Below the pieces are notes generated by a model. The model saw only the letters and a program-made list of their open reading frames with translations. It did not search any database and was not told the DNA's origin. Below, one piece after another: positions 1-6,696 of a stretch of 35,545 bases of DNA. The DNA comes from JBCBSP01 sp964561235 (GTDB lineage: Bacteria > Pseudomonadota > Alphaproteobacteria > Caulobacterales > Maricaulaceae), in the NCBI GenBank assembly GCA_964561235.1, contig CAZLOV010000008.1, forward strand, positions 1 through 35,545, given 5' to 3'. Both the position numbers and the translations under genes were made by a program. Every line of letters begins with the position of its first letter. Position 1 is the stretch's first letter.

Positions 1-266
1 GACTCAGGGAAGCCCTGCGCACGGACGGTCCGCGTGTCGCCGCCATACGGGCGAACCCCTCCGCGATCGCGGGCGAGCACCTGTTGCGCGTCACCCTGAC
101 GCTCGGCGCGCTTGCGGGGTGCCCGGCGGCGTGCCTCATGATCGCCGGCGAGGACAAGCGCAAAGCGATGGAGGCGACGCTTCAGCCCGGTCCGGTCGCG
201 GACCGGCCCGCCCGTGCGCTCTTCACCTTGAAAGGCCTCGCGCCCACGGTGTTCTGGAGCCCTTGA
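1..266 (+). CDS. pgl: 6-phosphogluconolactonase, C-terminal part (5' truncated by window edge)
   Basis: The open frame read from base 3 to the TGA at 264-266 gives about 87 residues with no start needed, so this is the 3' end of a gene that begins outside the window. The segment has the closing pattern of the SOL/DevB 6-phosphogluconolactonase family: an RVTLTLGAL strand, a hydrophobic strand leading into GEDKRKAMEATL, then a C-terminal FWSP where the family usually has a VYW/FW-x-P ending. It would hydrolyse 6-phosphogluconolactone to 6-phosphogluconate in the cytoplasm, supplying the substrate of the edd product 19 bases downstream. Position at the head of pgl-edd-glk-eda supports the call. 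Only the last third is visible, so catalytic residues cannot be checked. Confidence 0.8.
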   Translation, partial: LREALRTDGPRVAAIRANPSAIAGEHLLRVTLTLGALAGCPAACLMIAGEDKRKAMEATLQPGPVADRPARALFTLKGLAPTVFWSP

Positions 267-285
267 GACCGCGAAGGAGGTCGAG

Positions 286-2190
286 ATGTCCGTCCCGCTC
301 AACCCGACCGTGGAAGCCGTCACCGAGCGCATCCGCAAACGGAGCGCCGCAACCCGTGCGGCCTATCTGGACCTGATCCGCAAGGCCCGGCGCGACGGTC
401 CGCACCGGCGTTCGCTGTCCTGCGGCAACCTCGCGCATGGCTTCGCCGCCTCCGGCGGCGACAAGCCGGCGCTCATGGACGTGACCTGGCCCAATATCGG
501 CGTGGTGACGGCCTTCAACGACATGCTGTCCGCCCATCAGCCGCTGGAGACCTATCCCGCCCTCATCAAGGCGGCCGCGCGCGAGGCGGGCGCAACCGCG
601 CAGGTCGCAGGCGGCGTGCCGGCCATGTGCGACGGCGTCACGCAGGGGCAGCCGGGCATGGAGCTTTCGCTCTTTTCCCGCGACGTCATCGCGATGGCGA
701 CGGCGGTCGCCCTCTCCCACGACATGTTCGACGCCGCGATCTGCCTGGGGGTTTGCGACAAGATCGTGCCGGGCCTGCTGATGGGCGCGCTGCGCTATGG
801 ACATCTGCCGGTGTTGTTCCTGCCGGCGGGACCCATGCCGTCGGGCCTGCCGAACAGCGAGAAGGCGCGCATCCGGCAGCTCTACGCCGAGGGCAAGGCC
901 GGGCGCGACGAACTGCTCAAGGCGGAGAGCCAAAGCTATCACAGCCCGGGGACCTGCACGTTCTACGGTACGGCGAACTCCAACCAGATGTTCATGGAAA
1001 TCCTCGGCCTGCACGTGCCGGGCTCGGCTTTCATCAATCCGGGCACGCCCTTGCGCGAGGCGATGATCAAGGCGACCGCAAAGCGCGCCGCCGGGTTGAC
1101 GCATCTGGGCGCGGACTACCGGCCCATCGGCGAGAGCATTGACGAGCGCGCCATCGTCAACGCCGTCATAGGCCTTCACGCCACCGGCGGATCGACGAAC
1201 CACACCATCCATCTGGTCGCCATGGCGCGCGCCGCCGGCGTCCAGCTGACCTGGGACGATTTCGAAGACCTTGCCCGGGTCACCCCGCTGCTCTGCCGCA
1301 TCTATCCGAACGGGCAGGCGGACGTGAACCATTTCCATGCCGCGGGCGGCATGGCCTTCCTGATCCGCGAACTGCTCGGCGCGGGTCTTCTGCACGGCGA
1401 CGTCATGACGCTGGGCGCAGACAGCCTTGCGGACTTCGCACGGGAGCCGAGGCTGGCTGAAGACGGCGAGACGCTCGCCTGGGCCGACCCGCCCGCGCAA
1501 AGCGCGGATCCCGAGGTGCTCCGCCCGGTCTCCGACCCGGTCGCCGCCGACGGAGGCCTTCGCGTGCTGGACGGGCCGCTGGGACGCGCCGTGATCAAGA
1601 TCTCGGCGGTGAAGCCCGAGCATCGCGTCGTGGAGGCGCCCGCCATCGTCTTCCGGTCACAGGCCGAACTCATCGAACGCTTCAAGGCGGGCGATCTCGA
1701 CCGGGATTTCGTCGCGGTGGCGCCGTTCCAGGGTCCGCGCGCCAACGGCATGCCCGAACTGCACAAGCTGACCCCGCCTCTGGGCGTGCTCCAGGACCGC
1801 GGCTTCAAGGTTGCGCTCGTGACCGACGGCCGCATGTCCGGCGCCAGCGGGAAGGTGCCCGCCGCGATCCATCTGACGCCGGAAGCGCTCGCCGGCGGTG
1901 CGATCGCAAAAATCCGCGACGGCGACATCATCCGCGTGGACGCCGCCGCGGGACGGCTCGAGGTGCGCGTGGATGCTGAGGAATGGAACGCGCGGACGCC
2001 GGCCGAACCGGATCTCTCGGATCACGCCGAAGGCTTCGGACGCGAACTCTTTGCAGGCTTCCGCCAGCTTGTGGGCGGGGCCGAGACCGGCGCCGTGACC
2101 GGAGCGGCGCTGGATCATGTCGGCGCCGCCCCCTCCGCCCGCCCGGAGCCCGGCGCCCCTGAGCCGAACCCCGTCTCGGCGGACGCATGA
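286..2190 (+). CDS. edd: 6-phosphogluconate dehydratase (Entner-Doudoroff)
   Basis: A 634-residue IlvD/Edd-family Fe-S dehydratase that converts 6-phosphogluconate to 2-keto-3-deoxy-6-phosphogluconate (KDPG). The Edd-type signatures CDGVTQGQPGMELSL (from Cys115), CLGVCDKIVPG (Cys153, Cys157) and GTCTFYGTANSNQ (Cys224) are present; Cys157 and Cys224 sit where the family's cluster ligands are expected. A later GRMSGASGKVPAAIH block is also typical. The start is set by AAGGAGG at 274-280, 5 nt before the ATG. The protein is about 25-30 residues longer than common Edd proteins because of a low-complexity Ala/Pro/Gly tail after about residue 600. Its end overlaps the glk start by 4 nt (ATGA), indicating translational coupling. 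The Edd motifs and the neighbours favour Edd over IlvD. Confidence 0.95.
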   Translation: MSVPLNPTVEAVTERIRKRSAATRAAYLDLIRKARRDGPHRRSLSCGNLAHGFAASGGDKPALMDVTWPNIGVVTAFNDMLSAHQPLETYPALIKAAAREAGATAQVAGGVPAMCDGVTQGQPGMELSLFSRDVIAMATAVALSHDMFDAAICLGVCDKIVPGLLMGALRYGHLPVLFLPAGPMPSGLPNSEKARIRQLYAEGKAGRDELLKAESQSYHSPGTCTFYGTANSNQMFMEILGLHVPGSAFINPGTPLREAMIKATAKRAAGLTHLGADYRPIGESIDERAIVNAVIGLHATGGSTNHTIHLVAMARAAGVQLTWDDFEDLARVTPLLCRIYPNGQADVNHFHAAGGMAFLIRELLGAGLLHGDVMTLGADSLADFAREPRLAEDGETLAWADPPAQSADPEVLRPVSDPVAADGGLRVLDGPLGRAVIKISAVKPEHRVVEAPAIVFRSQAELIERFKAGDLDRDFVAVAPFQGPRANGMPELHKLTPPLGVLQDRGFKVALVTDGRMSGASGKVPAAIHLTPEALAGGAIAKIRDGDIIRVDAAAGRLEVRVDAEEWNARTPAEPDLSDHAEGFGRELFAGFRQLVGGAETGAVTGAALDHVGAAPSARPEPGAPEPNPVSADA

Positions 2191-3194
2191 GCGGGGCGGA
2201 AAGGACGGCGCGGGTGGCGGTTGAAGAGGTTTATCTCGTCGCCGATGTCGGCGGCACCAACGCACGCTTCGCCACCGTGCGGGGCTCGGCGGCGTCCGGG
2301 TTTGCGCTGGAGCAGGTGCGCCGCTTCCGCAACGAGGACTTCGAGACCCTGCGCGATGCGGCGCACGCCTATCTGGAAAGCTGCGATGGCGTTCGGCCGA
2401 AGCGGGCTTGCTTTGCGGTCGCCGCGCCGGTCGCGGACGGGCCGGTGGCTCTGACGAATTCGAGCTGGCGGCTGGACCCGCAGGCCTTGAAGGCGGACCT
2501 TGGACTGGAGCGTCTCGCGGCGATCAACGACTTCGCGGCGCAGGCGCGCGGCGCCCCGCTCTGTCCGGAGGCCGACCGTGTGCTTGTGAGCCCGGGGGCG
2601 CCTCTGGAGAACGCGCCGATCTCGGTGCTGGGCCCCGGCACAGGGCTCGGCCTCGGCCTGCTCGTGCCGACGGCGCGCGGCTATCAGGTCGTCGCCACGG
2701 AAGGCGGACACGCGGGCTTCGCCCCGCGCAACGACGAGGAGATCGAGGTCGGCCGCTTCATCGCGCGCGAATACGGATTTGTTTCCTGGGAGCGGCTCCT
2801 TTCGGGCCGCGGGCTCGTCAACATTCACCGCGCGCTCTGCGCAATGGAGGCCGAGCCTTGGCCCGTCGTCAGGCCCGAAGAGATCACCGAGGCGGCGCTC
2901 GCCGATCCGTCAAGCCGGGCGGGCCGTGCCGTCATGGTCTTCTGCGGCGCGCTCGGCGCCTATGCGGGCGATGTGTCCGTGCTGACCGGCGCGCGCGGGG
3001 GCACGTACCTCGCCGGCGGAATCCTGCCGCGCATCCGCCCGCTTCTGGAGGCGAGCTGCTTTGAAGCGCGCCGCGTCCGCCGCGGTCCGATGAGCCGGTA
3101 TGTCAAGGCCATTCCCGTCCACCTGATCCTGTCCGACGCCGCCGCCCTGCTTGGTGCGGCGGCCATCGCCGAAGCCGGAGGACTCGCCCCGTGA
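2187..3194 (+). CDS. glk: Glucokinase (ATP-dependent, Glk family)
   Basis: A 335-residue cytoplasmic sugar kinase that phosphorylates glucose to glucose-6-phosphate with ATP. The phosphate-binding loop DVGGTNARF lies at residues 20-28, the catalytic Asp is in AINDFAAQA (Asp115), the second nucleotide-binding strand is LGPGTGLGLG (148-157), and the EGGHAGFAPR substrate motif (from 172) and GGTYLAGGI adenosine motif follow in the usual order. Length matches the bacterial Glk family. The ATG overlaps the edd stop by 4 nt and the stop overlaps the eda GTG by 4 nt, so it is the middle gene of a tightly coupled unit. The first 15 residues before VYLVADVGGTN are poorly constrained, and a later start is possible. 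Confidence 0.93.
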   Translation: MSGAERTARVAVEEVYLVADVGGTNARFATVRGSAASGFALEQVRRFRNEDFETLRDAAHAYLESCDGVRPKRACFAVAAPVADGPVALTNSSWRLDPQALKADLGLERLAAINDFAAQARGAPLCPEADRVLVSPGAPLENAPISVLGPGTGLGLGLLVPTARGYQVVATEGGHAGFAPRNDEEIEVGRFIAREYGFVSWERLLSGRGLVNIHRALCAMEAEPWPVVRPEEITEAALADPSSRAGRAVMVFCGALGAYAGDVSVLTGARGGTYLAGGILPRIRPLLEASCFEARRVRRGPMSRYVKAIPVHLILSDAAALLGAAAIAEAGGLAP

Positions 3195-3826
3195 CATCTC
3201 TCTCCACCGACATGCTGCTGGAGGCCGCGAGCGTCATCCCCGTCATCGTGCTGGAGGAGCGCGCAGCCGCCGCACCGCTGGCCAGGGCGCTTGCGGCGGG
3301 CGGGCTCAGGGTCGCCGAACTCACCCTGCGCACGGACGCAGCCCTCGATGCGCTCAAGGCCATGCAGGATGCAGCGCCCGAGCTGATCGTGGGCATGGGC
3401 ACGGTGCGCACGCCCGCCCAGGCGGAGGCCAGCCGAAAGGCGGGCGCTGCCTTTCTCGTCAGTCCCGGCCTGACGCCGGCGCTCGGCATGGCCCTGCTGG
3501 AGACCGGCTTGCCCTGCCTGCCGGGGGCCGCAACGGCCGGAGAGGCGATGAGCGCGGTCGAGGCGGGCTTTTCGGCGCTGAAATTTTTCCCTGCCGAACC
3601 GGCCGGCGGCGTCGCCTATCTCAAGGCGCTGGCCGGCCCCCTTCCGGAAGTGCGCTTCTGTCCGACCGGATCGATCAGCCGCGAGGCGGCGCCGGCCTAT
3701 CTCGCGCTCGGAAATGTCGCCTGCGTGGGCGGGTCGTGGCTTGCGCCCGCCGACCGGATTGCGGCGGGCGACTGGGAGGCGATCACCCGCAACGCGCGCG
3801 CAGCCGAAGCGATGAAGCGCCGCTGA
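3191..3826 (+). CDS. eda: KDPG aldolase (2-dehydro-3-deoxyphosphogluconate aldolase)
   Basis: A 211-residue class I aldolase that cleaves KDPG to pyruvate and glyceraldehyde-3-phosphate, completing the Entner-Doudoroff pathway whose other genes lie directly upstream. The family pattern is complete: PVIVLE at the N-terminus, AELTLRT with the catalytic Glu43, GMGTVRTPAQ, FLVSPGLTP, and ALKFFPAE with the Schiff-base Lys131, then CPTGSIS and VGGSWLAP. The start is a GTG sharing four bases (GTGA) with the glk stop; no better upstream start is available without deep overlap. Eda often also cleaves 4-hydroxy-2-oxoglutarate, but the operon points to the sugar acid as the main substrate. Confidence 0.95.
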   Translation: MTSLSTDMLLEAASVIPVIVLEERAAAAPLARALAAGGLRVAELTLRTDAALDALKAMQDAAPELIVGMGTVRTPAQAEASRKAGAAFLVSPGLTPALGMALLETGLPCLPGAATAGEAMSAVEAGFSALKFFPAEPAGGVAYLKALAGPLPEVRFCPTGSISREAAPAYLALGNVACVGGSWLAPADRIAAGDWEAITRNARAAEAMKRR

Positions 3827-3847
3827 AGGCGCTGCTGCGGCGTCTTC
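3814..3847 (+). terminator. Possible hairpin at the end of the Entner-Doudoroff operon
   Basis: GAAGCGCCGC at 3814-3823 can pair with GCGGCGTCTTC at 3837-3847 with one bulged T, closing a 13-nt loop. It straddles the eda stop codon. No T-tract follows, so termination is only a guess; it could instead be 3'-end structure. Confidence 0.22.
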
Positions 3848-3932
3848 GCGGTTGGCGATGTCCGTGCGCCGGGCTGCACAGACGCGCGGGGTTCAGCTAG
3901 CCTCCGACGCGAAGCCGCCGCCGGAAACGTGA

Positions 3933-5480
3933 ATGACCGATCCCGAGCCGCCCGACGATCCGCGTCACGCCCGCGTCGATCCGGCTCTGGCGGCCTGGCT
4001 CGGGGAGGCCCTCTGCGCGCGCGAGCGCATCGACACGCACGCAGCCAGCGTGTTTCTCGCGCCCGGGCGCGCCTACAAGCTCAAGCGGCCGGTCGCGCTT
4101 GGATATCTTGATTTCTCCACGCCCGATCGCAGACGCGCCGCGCTCAAGCGCGAGCTTGAACTCAACGCCGAGCACGCCCCGTCGCTCTATCTCGGCCTTG
4201 GCGAGATCAGCCGGACGGAAGACGGCGGCTTCGCGCTCGACGGCCCGGGTGAAGCGCTCGAACCGGTTCTGGTCATGCGCCGGTTCGACCAGGACGCGCT
4301 GCTTAGCCGGCGCGCGGAGGCGGGCGTGCTCGGTGAAACCGAGATCGAGCGCTTCGCCCGCGACATGGCGGCCCTGCACGCCCGCGCGCCGGAGGGGCCG
4401 CGCGAGGGCGGCGCCGCGCGGCTCAGGTCGGTGTTTGACGGGGCGGCGGGGCGGCTTCGCGCGCCTACCGGCGCACTGGAGGCCGGGTTGGTTCGCGCCG
4501 CCCTTGAGGCGGTCTCGGCGCGTCTGGATCAGGCGGCGCGCGTTCTTGATGCGCGTGCGGCGCGCGGCTGCGTGCGGCGGTGTCACGGCGATCTGCATCT
4601 GGAAAACATTGTGCGTCTCGACGGCCGCGCGGTCGCCTTCGACGCCCTTGAGTTCGATGAGACCCTCGCCACGGTCGACATCGCCTACGACGCCGCCTTC
4701 CTGCTGATGGACCTGTTGCACCGGGGGCTCAAGCCGCACGCATCGCGCGCGCTCAACGGCTGGATGGACGGGTGCGATGCGCAGGATCTGGACGCGCTCG
4801 CCGTGCTCCCCTGTGCGATTGCGATCCGGGCGCTGGTGCGCGCGATGACGGCGGCCGATCGCGCCGGTCCTGGCGACACAAAAGACGCCGAGGCGCATCT
4901 GACGCTCGCGCGCAGGCTCGCCGCCGAGCCGCCCCGGCCGCGCCTGGTCGCGGTGGGCGGATTGTCCGGTTCGGGCAAGTCCACGCTGGCGCGCCGTCTT
5001 GCCCCGGCGCTTCCGGGGCCCGCCGGGGCGCTGGTGCTCCGCTCGGACGTGGAGCGCAAGGCGATGCTCGGCGCCGATCCCTTCGAGCGTCTGCCGGAGA
5101 CGGCCTACGCCGCGGAGGTGAACGCGCGCGTCGCCGCGCGGCTGGCCGACAAGGCCGTGCGTGCGCTTGATCATGGCGGCGCGGTGATCGTGGACGCGGT
5201 CCATGCGCGCGCCGCCGAGCGGGACGCGCTGGAAGCCGTCGCCCGCCGGGCGCAGGCGTCCTTTGATGGCTTATGGCTCAGCGCCTCGGACGAACGCCTG
5301 CGCGACCGCATCGCGGCCCGGAAGGGCGACGCCTCCGACGCGACCGTGGCGGTGCTCGAGCGCCAGCTCGCGCGCGGCGCCGAAAAGCCGGCCTGGCCTG
5401 AAATCAACGCCTCAGCCGGCGCCGAAGACACGTTCGAGGCCGCCTGCCGCCTGCTCGGCCTGCCCCGTAATGCCGGGTGA
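3933..5480 (+). CDS. Fused APH-like phosphotransferase and P-loop kinase
   Basis: A 515-residue two-domain protein of the type annotated as bifunctional aminoglycoside phosphotransferase/ATP-binding protein. Residues about 10-330 form an APH/choline-kinase-like domain: YKLKRPVALGYLDF near the start, the Brenner-type catalytic motif CHGDLHLENIV around His218, then FDALEFDE. Residues about 335-510 form a P-loop kinase of the AAA_33/zeta-like type with Walker A GLSGSGKS (343-350, Lys349) and a RSDVERK segment. The physiological substrate is unknown, and the APH label should not be read as antibiotic resistance. It starts 106 bases after eda on the same strand, so co-transcription is possible. 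The ribosome binding site is weak. Confidence 0.82.
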   Translation: MTDPEPPDDPRHARVDPALAAWLGEALCARERIDTHAASVFLAPGRAYKLKRPVALGYLDFSTPDRRRAALKRELELNAEHAPSLYLGLGEISRTEDGGFALDGPGEALEPVLVMRRFDQDALLSRRAEAGVLGETEIERFARDMAALHARAPEGPREGGAARLRSVFDGAAGRLRAPTGALEAGLVRAALEAVSARLDQAARVLDARAARGCVRRCHGDLHLENIVRLDGRAVAFDALEFDETLATVDIAYDAAFLLMDLLHRGLKPHASRALNGWMDGCDAQDLDALAVLPCAIAIRALVRAMTAADRAGPGDTKDAEAHLTLARRLAAEPPRPRLVAVGGLSGSGKSTLARRLAPALPGPAGALVLRSDVERKAMLGADPFERLPETAYAAEVNARVAARLADKAVRALDHGGAVIVDAVHARAAERDALEAVARRAQASFDGLWLSASDERLRDRIAARKGDASDATVAVLERQLARGAEKPAWPEINASAGAEDTFEAACRLLGLPRNAG

Positions 5481-5601
5481 GACGCTGGCGGTTTCGGGCT
5501 ATTACGACGGATCGGCGGATGATTCCCTCAGTCTCGCCGTCACGGTGAACGTGAACTGCCTGACCGGCCCGACCGAGGCGGACCTGCGGCGCAGCGCCTA
5601 A
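5470..5601 (+). CDS. Possible small ORF of 43 residues, unrecognised
   Basis: An ATG overlaps the stop codon of the kinase gene by 11 bases and opens a 43-codon frame that ends just before the convergent AttH-type gene. The peptide is acidic and neutral, with a YYDGSADDSLSLAVTV stretch; no signal peptide or known motif was recognised. Overlap with an upstream stop is typical of coupled genes, but the length is short enough to occur by chance in such GC-rich DNA. Confidence 0.25.
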   Translation: MPGETLAVSGYYDGSADDSLSLAVTVNVNCLTGPTEADLRRSA

Positions 5602-5610
5602 GATCCCCCG

Positions 5611-6693
5611 CTAGCGGGTTTCCTCATACCCGGTCATCTCCAGATAGCCCCGCCCGGCATGGCTCCCGCGGATCGACACCGGCCCTTCCCAGTAGGGAAA
5701 CAGCGTCGGCATCCAGCTTTGCGGGTTGAGCGCCTCGATCTCCACGTCCAGCCCGCGCGCGGGCAGCTCGACCCGCCAGCGGACCGGCGGCTCGCGCCCG
5801 GCGACGGGGGCGGTCTCCAGCGGTGTCAGGGTCAGCTCGCCGTCGCTGAAATGCGTCAGCGCGCCGTCCGGCGTGATCCAGCTCGCCGCCGTGTAGACGG
5901 TTCCGTCGGTCTGGCGGAGCTGGAAGCCCATGACCTTTTCGCCGCTTTCGAGGTGGAGCGACACCCAGTCCCAGCCGCGCTGGTTCTCGCTGAGCGGCTG
6001 GGAGGAGTATTCGCGGTCGAGCCAGGCCCGGCCTGAAACCTCCACCGCGCCGTCCGGCAATTCGAGGCGTCCCGTCACGCGGTAGAAGGGCTGTGAGAAG
6101 TAATAGCTCGCCTGCCCCTGGGCGGATTTCACCGAATAGCCGCCCTCGCCGTGGAAGACGAGCGGGCCGTCCGCGTCGAGGGAGAGCGAATAGGCGAATT
6201 CCTCGCCGCGGGCGTAAAGATCAAGCGCATCCAGCGCATCGCCGCCGGGGGCGATGCGTGAGACGGCGCTTTCCATGCGCCACTCGTCAATGAAGGCGCG
6301 AAACGGATCGCTCTCGGCGCCGGCGACGCCGAGACCTCCCCGCGCAAGGCGCTCGGCGTGGAAATGCGCTTTTGGCGTTGTCACGGCGGCATGGCCCATC
6401 CAGAGCTGCGGACTGTCCCAGCCGTCCGCCTCGCGCGGCTCGAGCGCGGAGCGGAACAGCGTCCATTGCGCGCCGTAGGATGCGCCGTCTGCGCCTTCCA
6501 GAACGGCTGTGAGATACCACCATTCGATGCGGTAGGCGGGATGCGCGCCGTGGTCTTGCGGAAAGGAGAACGCGTGACCCGGCTGCGGCTGGGCGAAGCC
6601 CTCCGCATCGGCTCCAAGACCGGCGAAGCCCTGGGCTGCGGCTGCGGCGGGCCAAAGTGTGGCCAGGACGAACCCAAGCATCGTCAGGCGCAT
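5611..6693 (-). CDS. Secreted AttH/CrtC-type lipocalin-like protein (COG5621)
   Basis: A 360-residue protein with a signal peptide (residues 1-20, ending AAAAA-Q). After the signal come FPQDHGAHPAYRIEWWY (about 44-60), the mark of the AttH/carotenoid 1,2-hydratase lipocalin-like superfamily, and later SYYFSQPFYRVTG, GRAWLDREYSSQPL, WDWVSLHLESG and a C-terminal NPQSWMPTLFPYWEGP. Proteins of this group are called predicted secreted hydrolases, and their reaction is not firmly known. The start codon lies 3 nt after the stop of the FtsX-type permease, so ATPase, permease and this protein are one transcription unit, the same trio as the attEFGH-type cluster. It presumably acts in the periplasm on or with the exported substrate. 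A role in carotenoid synthesis is unlikely given the signal peptide and the neighbours. Confidence 0.85.
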   Translation of the reverse strand: MRLTMLGFVLATLWPAAAAAQGFAGLGADAEGFAQPQPGHAFSFPQDHGAHPAYRIEWWYLTAVLEGADGASYGAQWTLFRSALEPREADGWDSPQLWMGHAAVTTPKAHFHAERLARGGLGVAGAESDPFRAFIDEWRMESAVSRIAPGGDALDALDLYARGEEFAYSLSLDADGPLVFHGEGGYSVKSAQGQASYYFSQPFYRVTGRLELPDGAVEVSGRAWLDREYSSQPLSENQRGWDWVSLHLESGEKVMGFQLRQTDGTVYTAASWITPDGALTHFSDGELTLTPLETAPVAGREPPVRWRVELPARGLDVEIEALNPQSWMPTLFPYWEGPVSIRGSHAGRGYLEMTGYEETR

Positions 6694-6696
6694 GTC

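Noticed and set aside
223..1623. Long open frame antisense to edd
   Set aside because: It mirrors the codon structure of a GC-rich gene with strong motifs on the other strand, is Arg/His-rich and has no recognisable fold.
3897..5204. Long open frame antisense to the APH/kinase fusion gene
   Set aside because: Arg-rich composition and no motif; the plus-strand gene has intact kinase signatures.
3933..5480. Aminoglycoside resistance gene
   Set aside because: Only the APH fold is shared; the fusion with a P-loop kinase is a general family of unknown substrate.
5605..5622. CCCGCTAGCGGG palindrome between convergent genes as a terminator
   Set aside because: Only four usable base pairs around a CTAG loop; too short to claim.
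5611..6693. Carotenoid 1,2-hydratase (CrtC) as a partner of bchE/bchJ
   Set aside because: The fold superfamily matches, but the signal peptide and the ATPase-permease operon indicate an AttH-type envelope protein, not pigment synthesis.
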